DNA of 64,000 bases from Clostridiales bacterium DTU070 (GTDB lineage Bacteria > Bacillota > Clostridia > DSM-8532), in contig LFSH01000074.1 in assembly GCA_001513105.1 (NCBI GenBank), positions 49,674 to 113,673 on the forward strand, given 5' to 3'. How positions within the stretch are numbered: position 1 is the first letter of the stretch; each line of letters starts with the position of its first letter. The notes beneath the pieces were generated by a model that saw only the letters and a program-made list of their open reading frames with translations, made no database searches and was not told the DNA's origin. A program made the position numbers and the translations under genes. Below, piece after piece: positions 28,485 through 36,559 of the stretch.

Positions 28485-28904
28485 TTACTGTATGTCTATT
28501 TTCCTGCCCCTGTTTTTGGCAGGCTCTGCTTTCGGCAGAGTTATTGACAGAATACCGTCTTTGTATGAAGCATTGGCTGCTTCGGACTTAACCTCAACAG
28601 GCAGCGGAATGGTCCTTGAAAAGCTGCCGTAGTATCTTTCAGAGTGATATGCATTTTCATCCTTAAAATCGCTTTCCCTTTTTGTCTGTCCTGACAGGCG
28701 AATTGAATTCTCATTCACGTAAATATTCAGATCTTCCTTAGAAACGCCTGGTATTTCCGCTTTTACCACTATTTTATCGTCGGTTTCATACACATCAACT
28801 CTTGGAGAAATGCTTCTTCCTGAAAAACCATACGGCAGGTTTTCCATGAATTTGAACATATCACGGTCGATTTCCCTGAAAGGATTCCACTGTATGAGAC
28901 TCAT
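28485..28904 (-). CDS. Hsp20 small heat-shock protein
   Basis: ATP-independent holdase chaperone with an alpha-crystallin domain. 139 residues. The N-terminal arm is MSLIQWNPFREIDRDMFKFM and the core contains VVKAEIPGVSKEDLNIYV. The dimerisation strand YYGSFSRTIPLPVEV and the terminal DGILSITLPKAEPAK are typical. AGGAGG precedes the ATG at 28904. No CIRCE element was found in the region upstream, so HrcA control is not supported. It is convergent with gdhA. Confidence 0.93.
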   Translation of the reverse strand: MSLIQWNPFREIDRDMFKFMENLPYGFSGRSISPRVDVYETDDKIVVKAEIPGVSKEDLNIYVNENSIRLSGQTKRESDFKDENAYHSERYYGSFSRTIPLPVEVKSEAANASYKDGILSITLPKAEPAKNRGRKIDIQ

Positions 28905-29140
28905 GATAGTATCCTCCTTCTCCTTGTTAAATTAATTGCGGTGTGCTGTATGTAAGGGAGGTTCGGGCAAGCCGGTTATGGCCCGCACCCGTTCAGTATT
29001 TTTCCCTTCCGGCATTCAAAATATACCTTAAAAGAACCATTTTTTCGGAAAACTCTTTACAATAAGAAAATTTATACAATAATTTTCGGGCTTTTTGGAT
29101 TTCTGTACAAAAAAATGAATGCAAATATATAAAATTAGTT

Positions 29141-29168
29141 TTGACAATTATTAAGTCTGTGTTACAAT
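29141..29168 (+). promoter_or_regulatory. sigma-A promoter for the nucleobase permease
   Basis: TTGACA and TACAAT with 16 bases between. The transcript would start near 29175, leaving a leader of about 60 bases with no purine or PyrR-type structure that I can see. The region 28905-29140 holds nothing else I could identify. Confidence 0.7.
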
Positions 29169-29233
29169 ATAACAGGTTAAATTTTTATGTATCATACAAG
29201 AATCAATTCTTTGCCCAAGGAGGATGTTTTCTT

Positions 29234-30616
29234 ATGGAGAGAAATTCGTCGTCAATCGGATACCTGCCTGATGAGTGCCCGCCAATATGGAAACTACTGC
29301 TTTATGCAATCCAGCAGGTTATAGTCATGTTTCCGGCAACAGTGGCTGTTGCGCTGATTACAGGATTCCACATTTCCACAACAATTTTTGCAAGCGGTCT
29401 TGCCACCCTGTGTTTCATTTTTGTTACGAAGGGACAGATTCCGCTTTATTACGGTTCAAGTTTCTCGTACATTGCTGCAATTCAAGGTTTAATGCTTTCG
29501 GATTCTCTTGCTTCGTATTCACTGAATGAAAAGATCGCAGTGGCGCAGTTCGGAATTGTTATGTCGGGTTTGGTTTCAATCATAGCAGGATTGATTGTTA
29601 ACCGGTTTGGAAAAGATTCAATTGAAAAAGTTCTTCCAGCTTCTATTACAGGCCCGATTGCAATGGTAATCGGGCTTACTCTTGCCGGTACGGCATTAAG
29701 TGATGCCAATTCGATAGTAATTGACAGTGCTGGTAATGTTCTGGTATCTGCAGAGCTTGTTCCAATGGCTGAAAACATGGCATGGATTATATCCCTTGTA
29801 ACCCTGATTTCAACAATACTGTTCTCGGTTTATCTGAAGGGGTTCCTTGGGCAACTGCCGTTGATCCTCGGCCCGATAGTCGGATGTATTGTAACTTATA
29901 TCATTAAACTTGCAACAGGCATTAATCTCTTCAAGGTTCTGCCGGAAACTGCAGGCAGCGGGCTGTTCGCGCTTCCGGTATTTACCCTGCCGAAGCCGAC
30001 CCTGATGGCGATTGCAGCCATTATGCCGATAGCAATTGCAACAATACCCGAATCCACGGCCCATGTATATCAGTTGGACATATATGTAAATGATCTTGCC
30101 AGGAAGAAAGGGTCAGGAAAGAAGTACAATATTGCTGAAAAACTCGGTCTGAACCTGGTAGGTGACGGAATAGGAGATATAGTAGCCGGATTTATCGGCG
30201 GTCCCGCCGGAACAAACTATGGAGAAAACATCAGTGCGATGGCCATCACAAAGGTATTCTCGGTACCGGTACTGATAGCTGCTTCAATTATAGCAATGAT
30301 TATATCCTGCTTTACACCGCTGGTTAATATCATTTATTCAATTCCGGCTGCGGTTATCGGCGGTCTGGAAATATACCTGTTTGGTGCGATTGCTGCACAG
30401 GGAATAGCCATAATGGTGGAGAAAAAGGTTGACCTGTTCAGTTCAAAAAACATAGCAATAATTGCTACAATCATGATAATCGGCCTTGGCGGACAATATG
30501 CCTTCGGAGGAAACATACCCTTCTTCGGTATTAATGTTCCCTGCGTTGCAGGAGCCGCATTATTTGGAATTATACTGAACCTTATTCTGAGCATAGGGAA
30601 CAAAAAGAAGGATTAA
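29234..30616 (+). CDS. uracil/xanthine permease (NCS2 family)
   Basis: Proton-coupled nucleobase importer with about 14 membrane segments, 460 residues. Family marks are the N-terminal ILYAIQQ-type segment (LLYAIQQVIVMFPATVAVA), the QxxE-box region with IPIAIATIPESTAH near residue 270, and GPAGTNYGENISAMAITKV near residue 325. That last motif is typical of the UraA/PyrP branch, so uracil is the likeliest substrate. The ATG at 29234 is ten bases after AAGGAGG; upstream in-frame codons overlap the promoter. It is monocistronic. Confidence 0.9.
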   Translation: MERNSSSIGYLPDECPPIWKLLLYAIQQVIVMFPATVAVALITGFHISTTIFASGLATLCFIFVTKGQIPLYYGSSFSYIAAIQGLMLSDSLASYSLNEKIAVAQFGIVMSGLVSIIAGLIVNRFGKDSIEKVLPASITGPIAMVIGLTLAGTALSDANSIVIDSAGNVLVSAELVPMAENMAWIISLVTLISTILFSVYLKGFLGQLPLILGPIVGCIVTYIIKLATGINLFKVLPETAGSGLFALPVFTLPKPTLMAIAAIMPIAIATIPESTAHVYQLDIYVNDLARKKGSGKKYNIAEKLGLNLVGDGIGDIVAGFIGGPAGTNYGENISAMAITKVFSVPVLIAASIIAMIISCFTPLVNIIYSIPAAVIGGLEIYLFGAIAAQGIAIMVEKKVDLFSSKNIAIIATIMIIGLGGQYAFGGNIPFFGINVPCVAGAALFGIILNLILSIGNKKKD

Positions 30617-30623
30617 CAATAAA

Positions 30624-30662
30624 AAGGAGGTGATTCTGATTCGGAATCACCTCCTTCGTTCT
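30624..30662. terminator. bidirectional terminator between permease and CBS-ACT gene
   Basis: A long perfect stem, AAGGAGGTGATTC/GAATCACCTCCTT. It is followed by CGTTCTTT on the plus strand and TTTTTATTG on the minus strand, so it serves both convergent genes, best the minus one. Confidence 0.85.
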
Positions 30663-30679
30663 TTACAAAAAACACTTCT

Positions 30680-31324
30680 TCAAATATTCCGGAGTTTATA
30701 AATAATTTTGTAACCGTGAGCCTCAATTTCCTTTTCAATCTCCGAAGTATCCTCACTGTTTGTACCTATCACAACGTCACTTTTGCCGCTGGCGCCTCCG
30801 CGGTATACGGCCAGGTTCCTGATATTCGCGCCGTGTCTTGCAAAAATGCCGGCCAGGTGGGACATGATACCGGGTTCGTCATCAGCCTGGATGGTAAGGC
30901 GGGTCCCCTTTTCACGGAAGCCCAAAAGCTCTATAAAGGCATCAAATATATCACTTTCGGTAATAATACCTACAAGTTTTTCGTTGTCTACAACAGGCAG
31001 GAAACTGACACCTCTATCACGCATCATGATTGCTGCTTCTTCCAGGAGTGCATTCGGCGAAATGGTGATAGGGTTCTTTGTCATAACCCTGCTTATTTTT
31101 GTTTTTGCAAGTATATAAGTGAGCTCATTTATACTTAAACTAGTTGCCGCTGACGGTGAAGCGCGGCTGATGTCAAGGTTTGATACAACGCCTACCAGTT
31201 TTCCGTCCTTTACAACCGGAAGCCTGCGGATATTATTTTTTGTCATAATTTCGTGGGCATCAGGTATGGTTTGATCGGGTGAAATCGTGAATGGATTGGT
31301 AGTCATCTTATTTTTAACAAACAT
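30680..31324 (-). CDS. tandem CBS domain plus ACT domain protein (AcuB-like)
   Basis: 214 residues: a CBS pair at about 1-135 (MTTNPFTISPDQTI; RRLPVVKDGKLVGVVSNLDI; MTKNPITISPNALLEEAA; FLPVVDNEKLVGIITESDI) and an ACT domain at 140-205 (RLTIQADDEPGIMSHLAGIFA). CBS pairs sense adenosine nucleotides; ACT domains usually bind amino acids. It starts three bases after livF on the same strand, so it is the last gene of the liv operon. That suggests a nucleotide- or branched-chain-amino-acid-sensing role, which is inference. It resembles AcuB of acetoin catabolism, but no acu genes are near. Confidence 0.88.
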   Translation of the reverse strand: MFVKNKMTTNPFTISPDQTIPDAHEIMTKNNIRRLPVVKDGKLVGVVSNLDISRASPSAATSLSINELTYILAKTKISRVMTKNPITISPNALLEEAAIMMRDRGVSFLPVVDNEKLVGIITESDIFDAFIELLGFREKGTRLTIQADDEPGIMSHLAGIFARHGANIRNLAVYRGGASGKSDVVIGTNSEDTSEIEKEIEAHGYKIIYKLRNI

Positions 31325-31327
31325 AAT

Positions 31328-32032
31328 CTAACCTCCCAGATATGCTTTTTTAATCTCTTCGCTTTGCATTAATTCGCTGCCGGTCCCTGAAAGGGTTATT
31401 CTACCCGTTTCCATAACATAAGCCCTGTGTGCTATCTGAAGCGCCATGCTTGCGTTTTGCTCAACAAGCAGTACAGTTGTACCTTTTTCGTTTATATCTT
31501 TTATTATATCAAAAATCTCCTGAACGAGTAAGGGTGCAAGACCCATTGACGGTTCATCAAGGCACAGGAGTTTCGGACGGCTCATAAGGGCTCTGCCCAT
31601 GACAAGCATCTGCTGTTCGCCTCCGGAAAGCGTACCGGCCTGTTGCTTACGCCGCTCGGCAAGAATAGGGAACCTTTCAAATACCATATCCAGGTCCTTT
31701 GCGATTCCATCCCTGTCCTTCCTGAGATATGCTCCCAGTTCAAGGTTTTCAAGCACGGTCATCGAACTGAATACGCGGCGGCCTTCAGGAACCTGGGAAA
31801 TGCCCAATTTAACCCTTTCCTGGGCGCTTAAGCTGGTAATATCCCTGCCATCAAAAAAAATAGTACCTTCAGAAGGCTTTTTCAACCCGGAAATGGTTCT
31901 GAGGGTGGTGGTTTTTCCGGCACCGTTGGCTCCTATGAGTGTTACGATTTCACCGTCATTTACGGTAAGGGAGATTCCCTTTATGGCATGAATAACACCA
32001 AAATGTACATGTAAATTGGTAATTTCAAGCAT
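31328..32032 (-). CDS. livF: branched-chain amino acid ABC transporter ATPase LivF
   Basis: One of two ATPases powering Leu/Ile/Val import. Walker A is GANGAGKTTT, the signature is LSGGEQQMLVMGRAL and Walker B is LLCLDEPSMGLAP; the short 234-residue form is typical of LivF. The ATG at 32032 overlaps the end of livG by eight bases and is preceded by GGGAGG; the ten codons open upstream lie inside livG. Order on the minus strand is livH-livM-livG-livF-CBS/ACT. Confidence 0.93.
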   Translation of the reverse strand: MLEITNLHVHFGVIHAIKGISLTVNDGEIVTLIGANGAGKTTTLRTISGLKKPSEGTIFFDGRDITSLSAQERVKLGISQVPEGRRVFSSMTVLENLELGAYLRKDRDGIAKDLDMVFERFPILAERRKQQAGTLSGGEQQMLVMGRALMSRPKLLCLDEPSMGLAPLLVQEIFDIIKDINEKGTTVLLVEQNASMALQIAHRAYVMETGRITLSGTGSELMQSEEIKKAYLGG

Positions 32033-32810
32033 TTCCCATTTCCTCCCCCAAGTAAGCTTCAATAACGCGTTTGTTGGATTTTATTTCTGACGGAGTTCCC
32101 TCGGCAATAACCATACCGTAGTCCAATACATATATTCGCTCGCAAATCTTCATTACAAGAGACATATCATGCTCAATAAGCAAAATGGTCAGATCAAAAT
32201 TTTCGCGCATCCACGCGATCATTTCGGTTAACTGGGCGGTTTCTGCAGGATTCATTCCTGCTGCAGGCTCGTCAAGCAGAAGTATGCACGGGTCGGTTGC
32301 CAGGGCCCGCACTATCTCCAGGTGGCGTTGTTCGCCATAGGGCAGATTCTTTGCCAGTTCATCCTTCTTATGAGCAAGTTTTAATATTTCAAGCAGCTGC
32401 ATGCTTTTTTCAAGTACTTCCTTCTCTTCGCTGAAGTAGGATTTCGTACGCAAAAATGTTGAGAAAAGGCCGTATTTGACATTTTTGTTCATGGCAATAC
32501 GGACATTGTCCAATACGGTCAGATCCCTGAAGAGACGTATGTTCTGGAATGTTCTTGCTATGCCTTTTTTACATATTATATGCGGCTTCAACCCCTCAAG
32601 CCGCTCTTCCTTATCATCACGGAAAAGCGTGACCGTGCCTGAAGTAGGGGGATATATTCCTGTCAACAGGTTGAAAACAGTTGTTTTCCCGGCTCCGTTC
32701 GGGCCGATTAACCCCACAAGCTCGCCTTTTTCCAGTTCCATGCTGACATTTGTCACTGCCATAAGGCCGCCGAAAGATTTTGTCAGCTTATTTACAGTAA
32801 GGATGGGCAT
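32025..32810 (-). CDS. livG: branched-chain amino acid ABC transporter ATPase LivG
   Basis: Second importer ATPase, 261 residues. Walker A is GPNGAGKTTVFN, the signature is PYGEQRHLEIVRAL and Walker B is ILLLDEPAAGMNP. The C-terminal extension ending VIEAYLGEE is characteristic of LivG. The ATG at 32810 shares its first base with the livM stop codon, so the genes are coupled. A start 14 codons earlier is open but lies within livM. Confidence 0.93.
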   Translation of the reverse strand: MPILTVNKLTKSFGGLMAVTNVSMELEKGELVGLIGPNGAGKTTVFNLLTGIYPPTSGTVTLFRDDKEERLEGLKPHIICKKGIARTFQNIRLFRDLTVLDNVRIAMNKNVKYGLFSTFLRTKSYFSEEKEVLEKSMQLLEILKLAHKKDELAKNLPYGEQRHLEIVRALATDPCILLLDEPAAGMNPAETAQLTEMIAWMRENFDLTILLIEHDMSLVMKICERIYVLDYGMVIAEGTPSEIKSNKRVIEAYLGEEMGNA

Positions 32811-33811
32811 TATGCAGCACCCCCATTCTTTTGCCCGAGCCGGCCGGTCCATTTCTTCAAAAAGGAAAGGGACAGTTCCCTTGAACCCATGATTCCCTGC
32901 GGTCTGAAAAGCATGATTAAAACAAGCAGTGCCCCGTAGATTACCATTTTAAGCTCGGGATATGCCTGCAGGAACATTGAGATAAGTTCCAGGACCACGG
33001 CTGCTATAACCGAACCTGAAATGCTTCCCATACCGCCCAGAACAACAATCACAAGTATATCAATGGATTTTTGGAAACCAAACAAATCGGGATCAATATA
33101 AAAGAAATAGGATGAATACATCGCACCGGCAATGCCTGCAAAAAATGCCCCGGTAACAAATGCCATTACCTTGTATTTTGTAGAACCGATTCCCATTGAT
33201 TCTGCGGCGATTTCATCCTCGCGTATTGATATGCAGGACCTTCCATGGGAGGAATTAATAAAATTGCTGACAAGAATAACAGTGCCGACGGTAAGAACAA
33301 AAAGCCAAGGCCAACTGACAAACTGCGGAATTCCGCTTAATCCTGCCGCACCGTTTGTCCATTTATCCAAAACATTTCTGAACAGAATTTTTATTATTTC
33401 CGCCATTCCAAGGGTGGCAATTGCAAGGTAATCTCCTTTCAGCCTGAGTGTCGGGAGCCCGACCAGGATTCCCACTATTGCTGCACAAACGGCACCTGCG
33501 AGAAGTCCGCAGACAAAACCCCACACCGAGTAATACCTTAGTGTGATAATAGCGCATACATATGCACCAATTGACATAAAGCCGGCATGTCCCAGTGAAA
33601 ACTGCCCTGTGAATCCTGTGATTAAGTTAAGGCTTACGGCAAGTATAATATTAATCCCTATCTTTACAAGGGTTGAGAAAAGGTAGTCGTTAACAACATT
33701 AAAAGAAATCAGGAGCTGAAAAACAACAAAGAACAGCACCAATGAAAGCAATTTACCGGCAGTTGATATCCATTTTCTGTTTCCTGAAGAAGCCTGAATA
33801 TTCTTTCCCAT
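32810..33811 (-). CDS. livM: branched-chain amino acid ABC permease LivM
   Basis: Inner-membrane permease with about ten hydrophobic segments, 333 residues. Family motifs are LNLITGFTGQFSLGHAGFMSIGAY near residue 60, and the cytoplasmic coupling loop with SCISIREDEIAAESMGI near residue 195. ILVIVVLGGMGSISGSVIAA lies near residue 255. It pairs with LivH. It begins three bases after livH and ends overlapping livG. AGAAGGTG serves as ribosome site. Confidence 0.93.
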   Translation of the reverse strand: MGKNIQASSGNRKWISTAGKLLSLVLFFVVFQLLISFNVVNDYLFSTLVKIGINIILAVSLNLITGFTGQFSLGHAGFMSIGAYVCAIITLRYYSVWGFVCGLLAGAVCAAIVGILVGLPTLRLKGDYLAIATLGMAEIIKILFRNVLDKWTNGAAGLSGIPQFVSWPWLFVLTVGTVILVSNFINSSHGRSCISIREDEIAAESMGIGSTKYKVMAFVTGAFFAGIAGAMYSSYFFYIDPDLFGFQKSIDILVIVVLGGMGSISGSVIAAVVLELISMFLQAYPELKMVIYGALLVLIMLFRPQGIMGSRELSLSFLKKWTGRLGQKNGGAA

Positions 33812-33814
33812 AAG

Positions 33815-34699
33815 CTACACCTTCTCTCTTGTCTCTTTGCCCAGTAAACCTGAAGGCTTTACGATTAGAATTACGATTAATATGGCAAAAACCACCGCAT
33901 CCCTGAACATTGAGTTTACGTACCCTGACACCATGACTTCAACAAGGCCGATAAAATAGCCTCCAATCATTGCACCGGGGATTATTCCTATACCGCCGAA
34001 TACTGCGGCAACAAATGCTCTAAGCCCCGGCATCATTCCCATCAGGGGATTTATTGAATTGTAGTAAATCCCGACCAATATACCTGCGGCACCGGCAAGG
34101 GCCGAACCTAAAAGAAAAGTAAATGAAATCGTATTGTCTACGCTGATTCCCATAAGCTGTGCGGCATCCCTGTCAAGAGAGACTGCACGCATTGCTTTTC
34201 CTATGCGGGTTTTCTTTACAATTAACTGCAACAGTATCATTAATACAACAGTGATAATAATTATGAGAATCTGCTGTGCTGAAAAAGTTAAGCCGCCAAC
34301 CTGGTAACTCTTTGCCATAAATCCTGTCAAACGAGGGTATGAGCGGGGATTGGGACTTGCAATGTACATTGTTCCGTACTCAATAAACAGTGAAACACCA
34401 ATTGCGGTTATCAGCACTGCAATTCTTGTGGCGTTCCTCAATGGTTTATAGGCTATTTTTTCTATCGCAACACCCAGTATGGCACAAACAAGCATTGAGA
34501 TCAGCAGGGAAGGAAAGAACCCCAGCCTGAGATTCGTCATACAGAAATAGCCCACATAAGCGCCTATCATGTACACATCTCCATGGGCGAAGTTAATCAG
34601 TTTGATTATGCCGTAGACCATTGTATAACCGAGGGCCATAAGGGCATAGATACTGCCTAATGAAATACCGTTGATTACCTGCTGTAAAAACTGTTCCAA
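33815..34699 (-). CDS. livH: branched-chain amino acid ABC permease LivH
   Basis: Permease partner of LivM, 294 residues with about eight membrane segments. Visible motifs are NGISLGSIYALMALGYTMVYG at the N-terminus, LINFAHGDVYMIGAYVG, and the coupling loop KAMRAVSLDRDAAQLMGI. The start is TTG at 34699, after GAGGG. It is separated from livK by a terminator and about 170 bases with a dyad. This layout commonly lets the binding protein be made in excess of the membrane parts. Confidence 0.93.
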   Translation of the reverse strand: MEQFLQQVINGISLGSIYALMALGYTMVYGIIKLINFAHGDVYMIGAYVGYFCMTNLRLGFFPSLLISMLVCAILGVAIEKIAYKPLRNATRIAVLITAIGVSLFIEYGTMYIASPNPRSYPRLTGFMAKSYQVGGLTFSAQQILIIIITVVLMILLQLIVKKTRIGKAMRAVSLDRDAAQLMGISVDNTISFTFLLGSALAGAAGILVGIYYNSINPLMGMMPGLRAFVAAVFGGIGIIPGAMIGGYFIGLVEVMVSGYVNSMFRDAVVFAILIVILIVKPSGLLGKETREKV

Positions 34700-34766
34700 A
34701 GTTATCCCTCTTTCATGAAAACTTGTAGTTTTTATAAAAGATTATAATCCGTCAATAAAAACAGCT

Positions 34767-34805
34767 TATCGCAGCTTAAGATTATAAAAATACAGCGCTG
34801 CGATA
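34767..34805 (-). promoter_or_regulatory. inverted repeat in the livH leader
   Basis: TATCGCAGC and GCTGCGATA form a perfect nine-base inverted repeat with a 21-base loop, about 68 bases before the livH start. It could be an operator or an RNA stem. Which one cannot be told from the sequence. Confidence 0.35.
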
Positions 34806-34862
34806 CTTCTATCTTAACACAACCGCAAAAATAACGGAAGCAAATATTATGTATAATTATAC

Positions 34863-34894
34863 GTAAAACATGAGGGCATTTAAATGCCCTCATG
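34863..34894 (-). terminator. intrinsic terminator after livK
   Basis: A perfect palindrome, CATGAGGGCATTT/AAATGCCCTCATG, followed on the minus strand by TTTTAC. Some readthrough into livHMGF is likely. Confidence 0.8.
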
Positions 34895-34903
34895 CTTCAA
34901 AAA

Positions 34904-36064
34904 TTAAGGATTTACTTTTATACTTGAATGCTGAACCCCGTCCTTTAACTCAATAACAAATATGGATTTAACGGGGTTATGGTTTTCATCAACGCTTAAT
35001 GTACCTGTAATTCCAACGAAATTCTCGGTTGCCTCAAGAGCATTCTTAATATCCTCACCGTTAAGGCTTTCAGCACGTTCAATTGCGTCCGCAACAAATT
35101 TTGCAAGGTCATAACCCAGTGCGTTGAAAGCGTCCGGCTTCTTTCCGTATTTTGCCTCAAAATCGGCAATAAACTTCAGAACAGCCGGATCATCATTAAT
35201 TGATGTATAATGGTTTGTAAAATATACATTATTAAGTGCATCGTTTCCTGCAAGTTTGGCCAGATCGGGGGAGTCGAAACCGTCGGCTCCGAGTATCGGC
35301 TTGTCAATCCCCAGGGTGCGGGCCTGCCTTATAATAAGGCCTGCTTCATTATAATAGCCCGGTATATAAATTGCATCGAAATCCATGGACTTAATCTTCG
35401 TTAATATGGCATTAAAGTCGGTATCACCGGCTACATAGGCTTCTTCAGCTACAACTGTACCGCCGAGGGAAGTAAAGGTTTCCTTGAAGTTGCTTGCAAG
35501 CCCCTTACCGTAATCGCTGGAGCTGTCCATAATAATGACAGCCTTTGTTGCTGAAAGGTTTTCAAAAGCGAAGTTGGCCATTACACGACCCTGGAATGAA
35601 TCATTGAAGCAGATACGGAATACATACGGATGGACCGAACCATCGGTTGCAAAAGTCAGGTTATCACCGGTGGCGGAACCTGTTGCAATGGGTATTTTGT
35701 TTCTATTGGCAACAGGGATCTGGGAGGTGAAGGCACCTGTGGTGGCAGGACCCAAAATAGCAACTACTTTATCCTGTGAAACCAGTTTGTTGGCAAGAGT
35801 TGCTGCCTCAGACGGCTTAGACTCGTTATCGTATTTTATCGGCTTTATCTTTTTGCCCTTAATTCCACCTGCAGCATTAATCTCTTCAATTGCCATTTCG
35901 ATTCCTTCAACCGAACCCTGCCCGTATGTAGCATTATCGCCGGACAGTTCGTAGTTGATGCCTATCCTGATTTCATCAGGATCGGAACCTGAACCAGGTG
36001 AGCATGCCGTCAGCATGGATGCGGTTAAAACACAGATGAGTAAACATGCCAGTATTTTTTTCAT
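34904..36064 (-). CDS. livK: branched-chain amino acid binding lipoprotein LivK/LivJ
   Basis: Extracellular substrate-binding protein of the Liv ABC importer, 386 residues. A lipoprotein signal peptide ends in LTAC with the lipid-anchored C21, followed by a PGSGSD linker. The type I periplasmic-binding fold is marked by IRIGINYELSGDNATYGQGSVEGIEMA, then VVAILGPATTGAFTSQIPVANRN, and ALGYDLAKFVADAI. AGGAGGG precedes the ATG. It is the first gene of the liv locus, with its own promoter and a terminator before livH. Confidence 0.93.
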   Translation of the reverse strand: MKKILACLLICVLTASMLTACSPGSGSDPDEIRIGINYELSGDNATYGQGSVEGIEMAIEEINAAGGIKGKKIKPIKYDNESKPSEAATLANKLVSQDKVVAILGPATTGAFTSQIPVANRNKIPIATGSATGDNLTFATDGSVHPYVFRICFNDSFQGRVMANFAFENLSATKAVIIMDSSSDYGKGLASNFKETFTSLGGTVVAEEAYVAGDTDFNAILTKIKSMDFDAIYIPGYYNEAGLIIRQARTLGIDKPILGADGFDSPDLAKLAGNDALNNVYFTNHYTSINDDPAVLKFIADFEAKYGKKPDAFNALGYDLAKFVADAIERAESLNGEDIKNALEATENFVGITGTLSVDENHNPVKSIFVIELKDGVQHSSIKVNP

Positions 36065-36112
36065 ATTGATCCCTCCTAAAATTACCTCTGTACGTGAAAT
36101 ATAATTTAAGTT

Positions 36113-36141
36113 ATTTTATTATTTTTATACAATCATGTCAA
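36113..36141 (-). promoter_or_regulatory. sigma-A promoter for livK
   Basis: On the minus strand TTGACA (36141-36136) and TAAAAT (36118-36113) are separated by exactly 17 bases, about 50 bases before the livK ATG. Confidence 0.75.
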
Positions 36142-36212
36142 GTTCTCAGGAAAAGTAAGTTTGCGACTTTTTCGAAGTTGGAAGCCGTTTTACATAATCC
36201 TGAAATTAGTGG

Positions 36213-36309
36213 GTTATTATGTTACCTAAAGTGTAACTAATCTGAAGCGAGGAAGGATTTCCGTAATATTTCAGGTAGTTATTATGTTACCTAAAGGGTA
36301 ACTAATCTG
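36213..36309. repeat. two direct copies of a 32-bp dyad upstream of livK
   Basis: GTTATTATGTTACCTAAAG plus GGTAACTAATCTG occurs at 36213-36244 and again at 36278-36309 with one mismatch, 65 bases apart (start to start). Each contains the dyad GTTACC-TAAAG-GGTAAC (the first copy reads TGTAAC). The copies sit 72-196 bases upstream of the livK -35 box and downstream of the pyrophosphatase terminator. The spacing of about six helical turns suits a regulator-binding pair. The rest of 36142-36440 shows nothing coding. Confidence 0.65.
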
Positions 36310-36440
36310 GGTTTTACGGTAAACCGGTGCACGGGAGGGCAGTCTAACCATAAATGCGTTGGAGGCAGATGCTTCAGGCTGTCCGTAATATATCCGGATG
36401 CCGTAGTACTGCAAATACGGCTTAAATCTATGCTGCAAAT

Positions 36441-36478
36441 AAAAACAGCCCTGGACTATCATATTGATCCCAGGGCTG
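36441..36478 (-). terminator. intrinsic terminator after hppA
   Basis: CAGCCCTGG pairs with CCAGGGCTG around a 15-base loop, followed on the minus strand by TTTTTAT. It lies about 80 bases past the hppA stop. Confidence 0.75.
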
Positions 36479-36559
36479 CAGATTTTTCAATGCCGGTCAG
36501 GACAGTCCGCCCGCCCGTGTATCTTAAGGTGCAGACCGATATGTCTGCCCGGAATTAAT

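Noticed and set aside
28905..29010. CIRCE element controlling hsp20
   Set aside because: No TTAGCACTC-N9-GAGTGCTAA or near match was found.
29169..29233. Purine riboswitch or PyrR attenuator ahead of the permease
   Set aside because: The leader is only about 60 bases, with no aptamer core or terminator/antiterminator pair.
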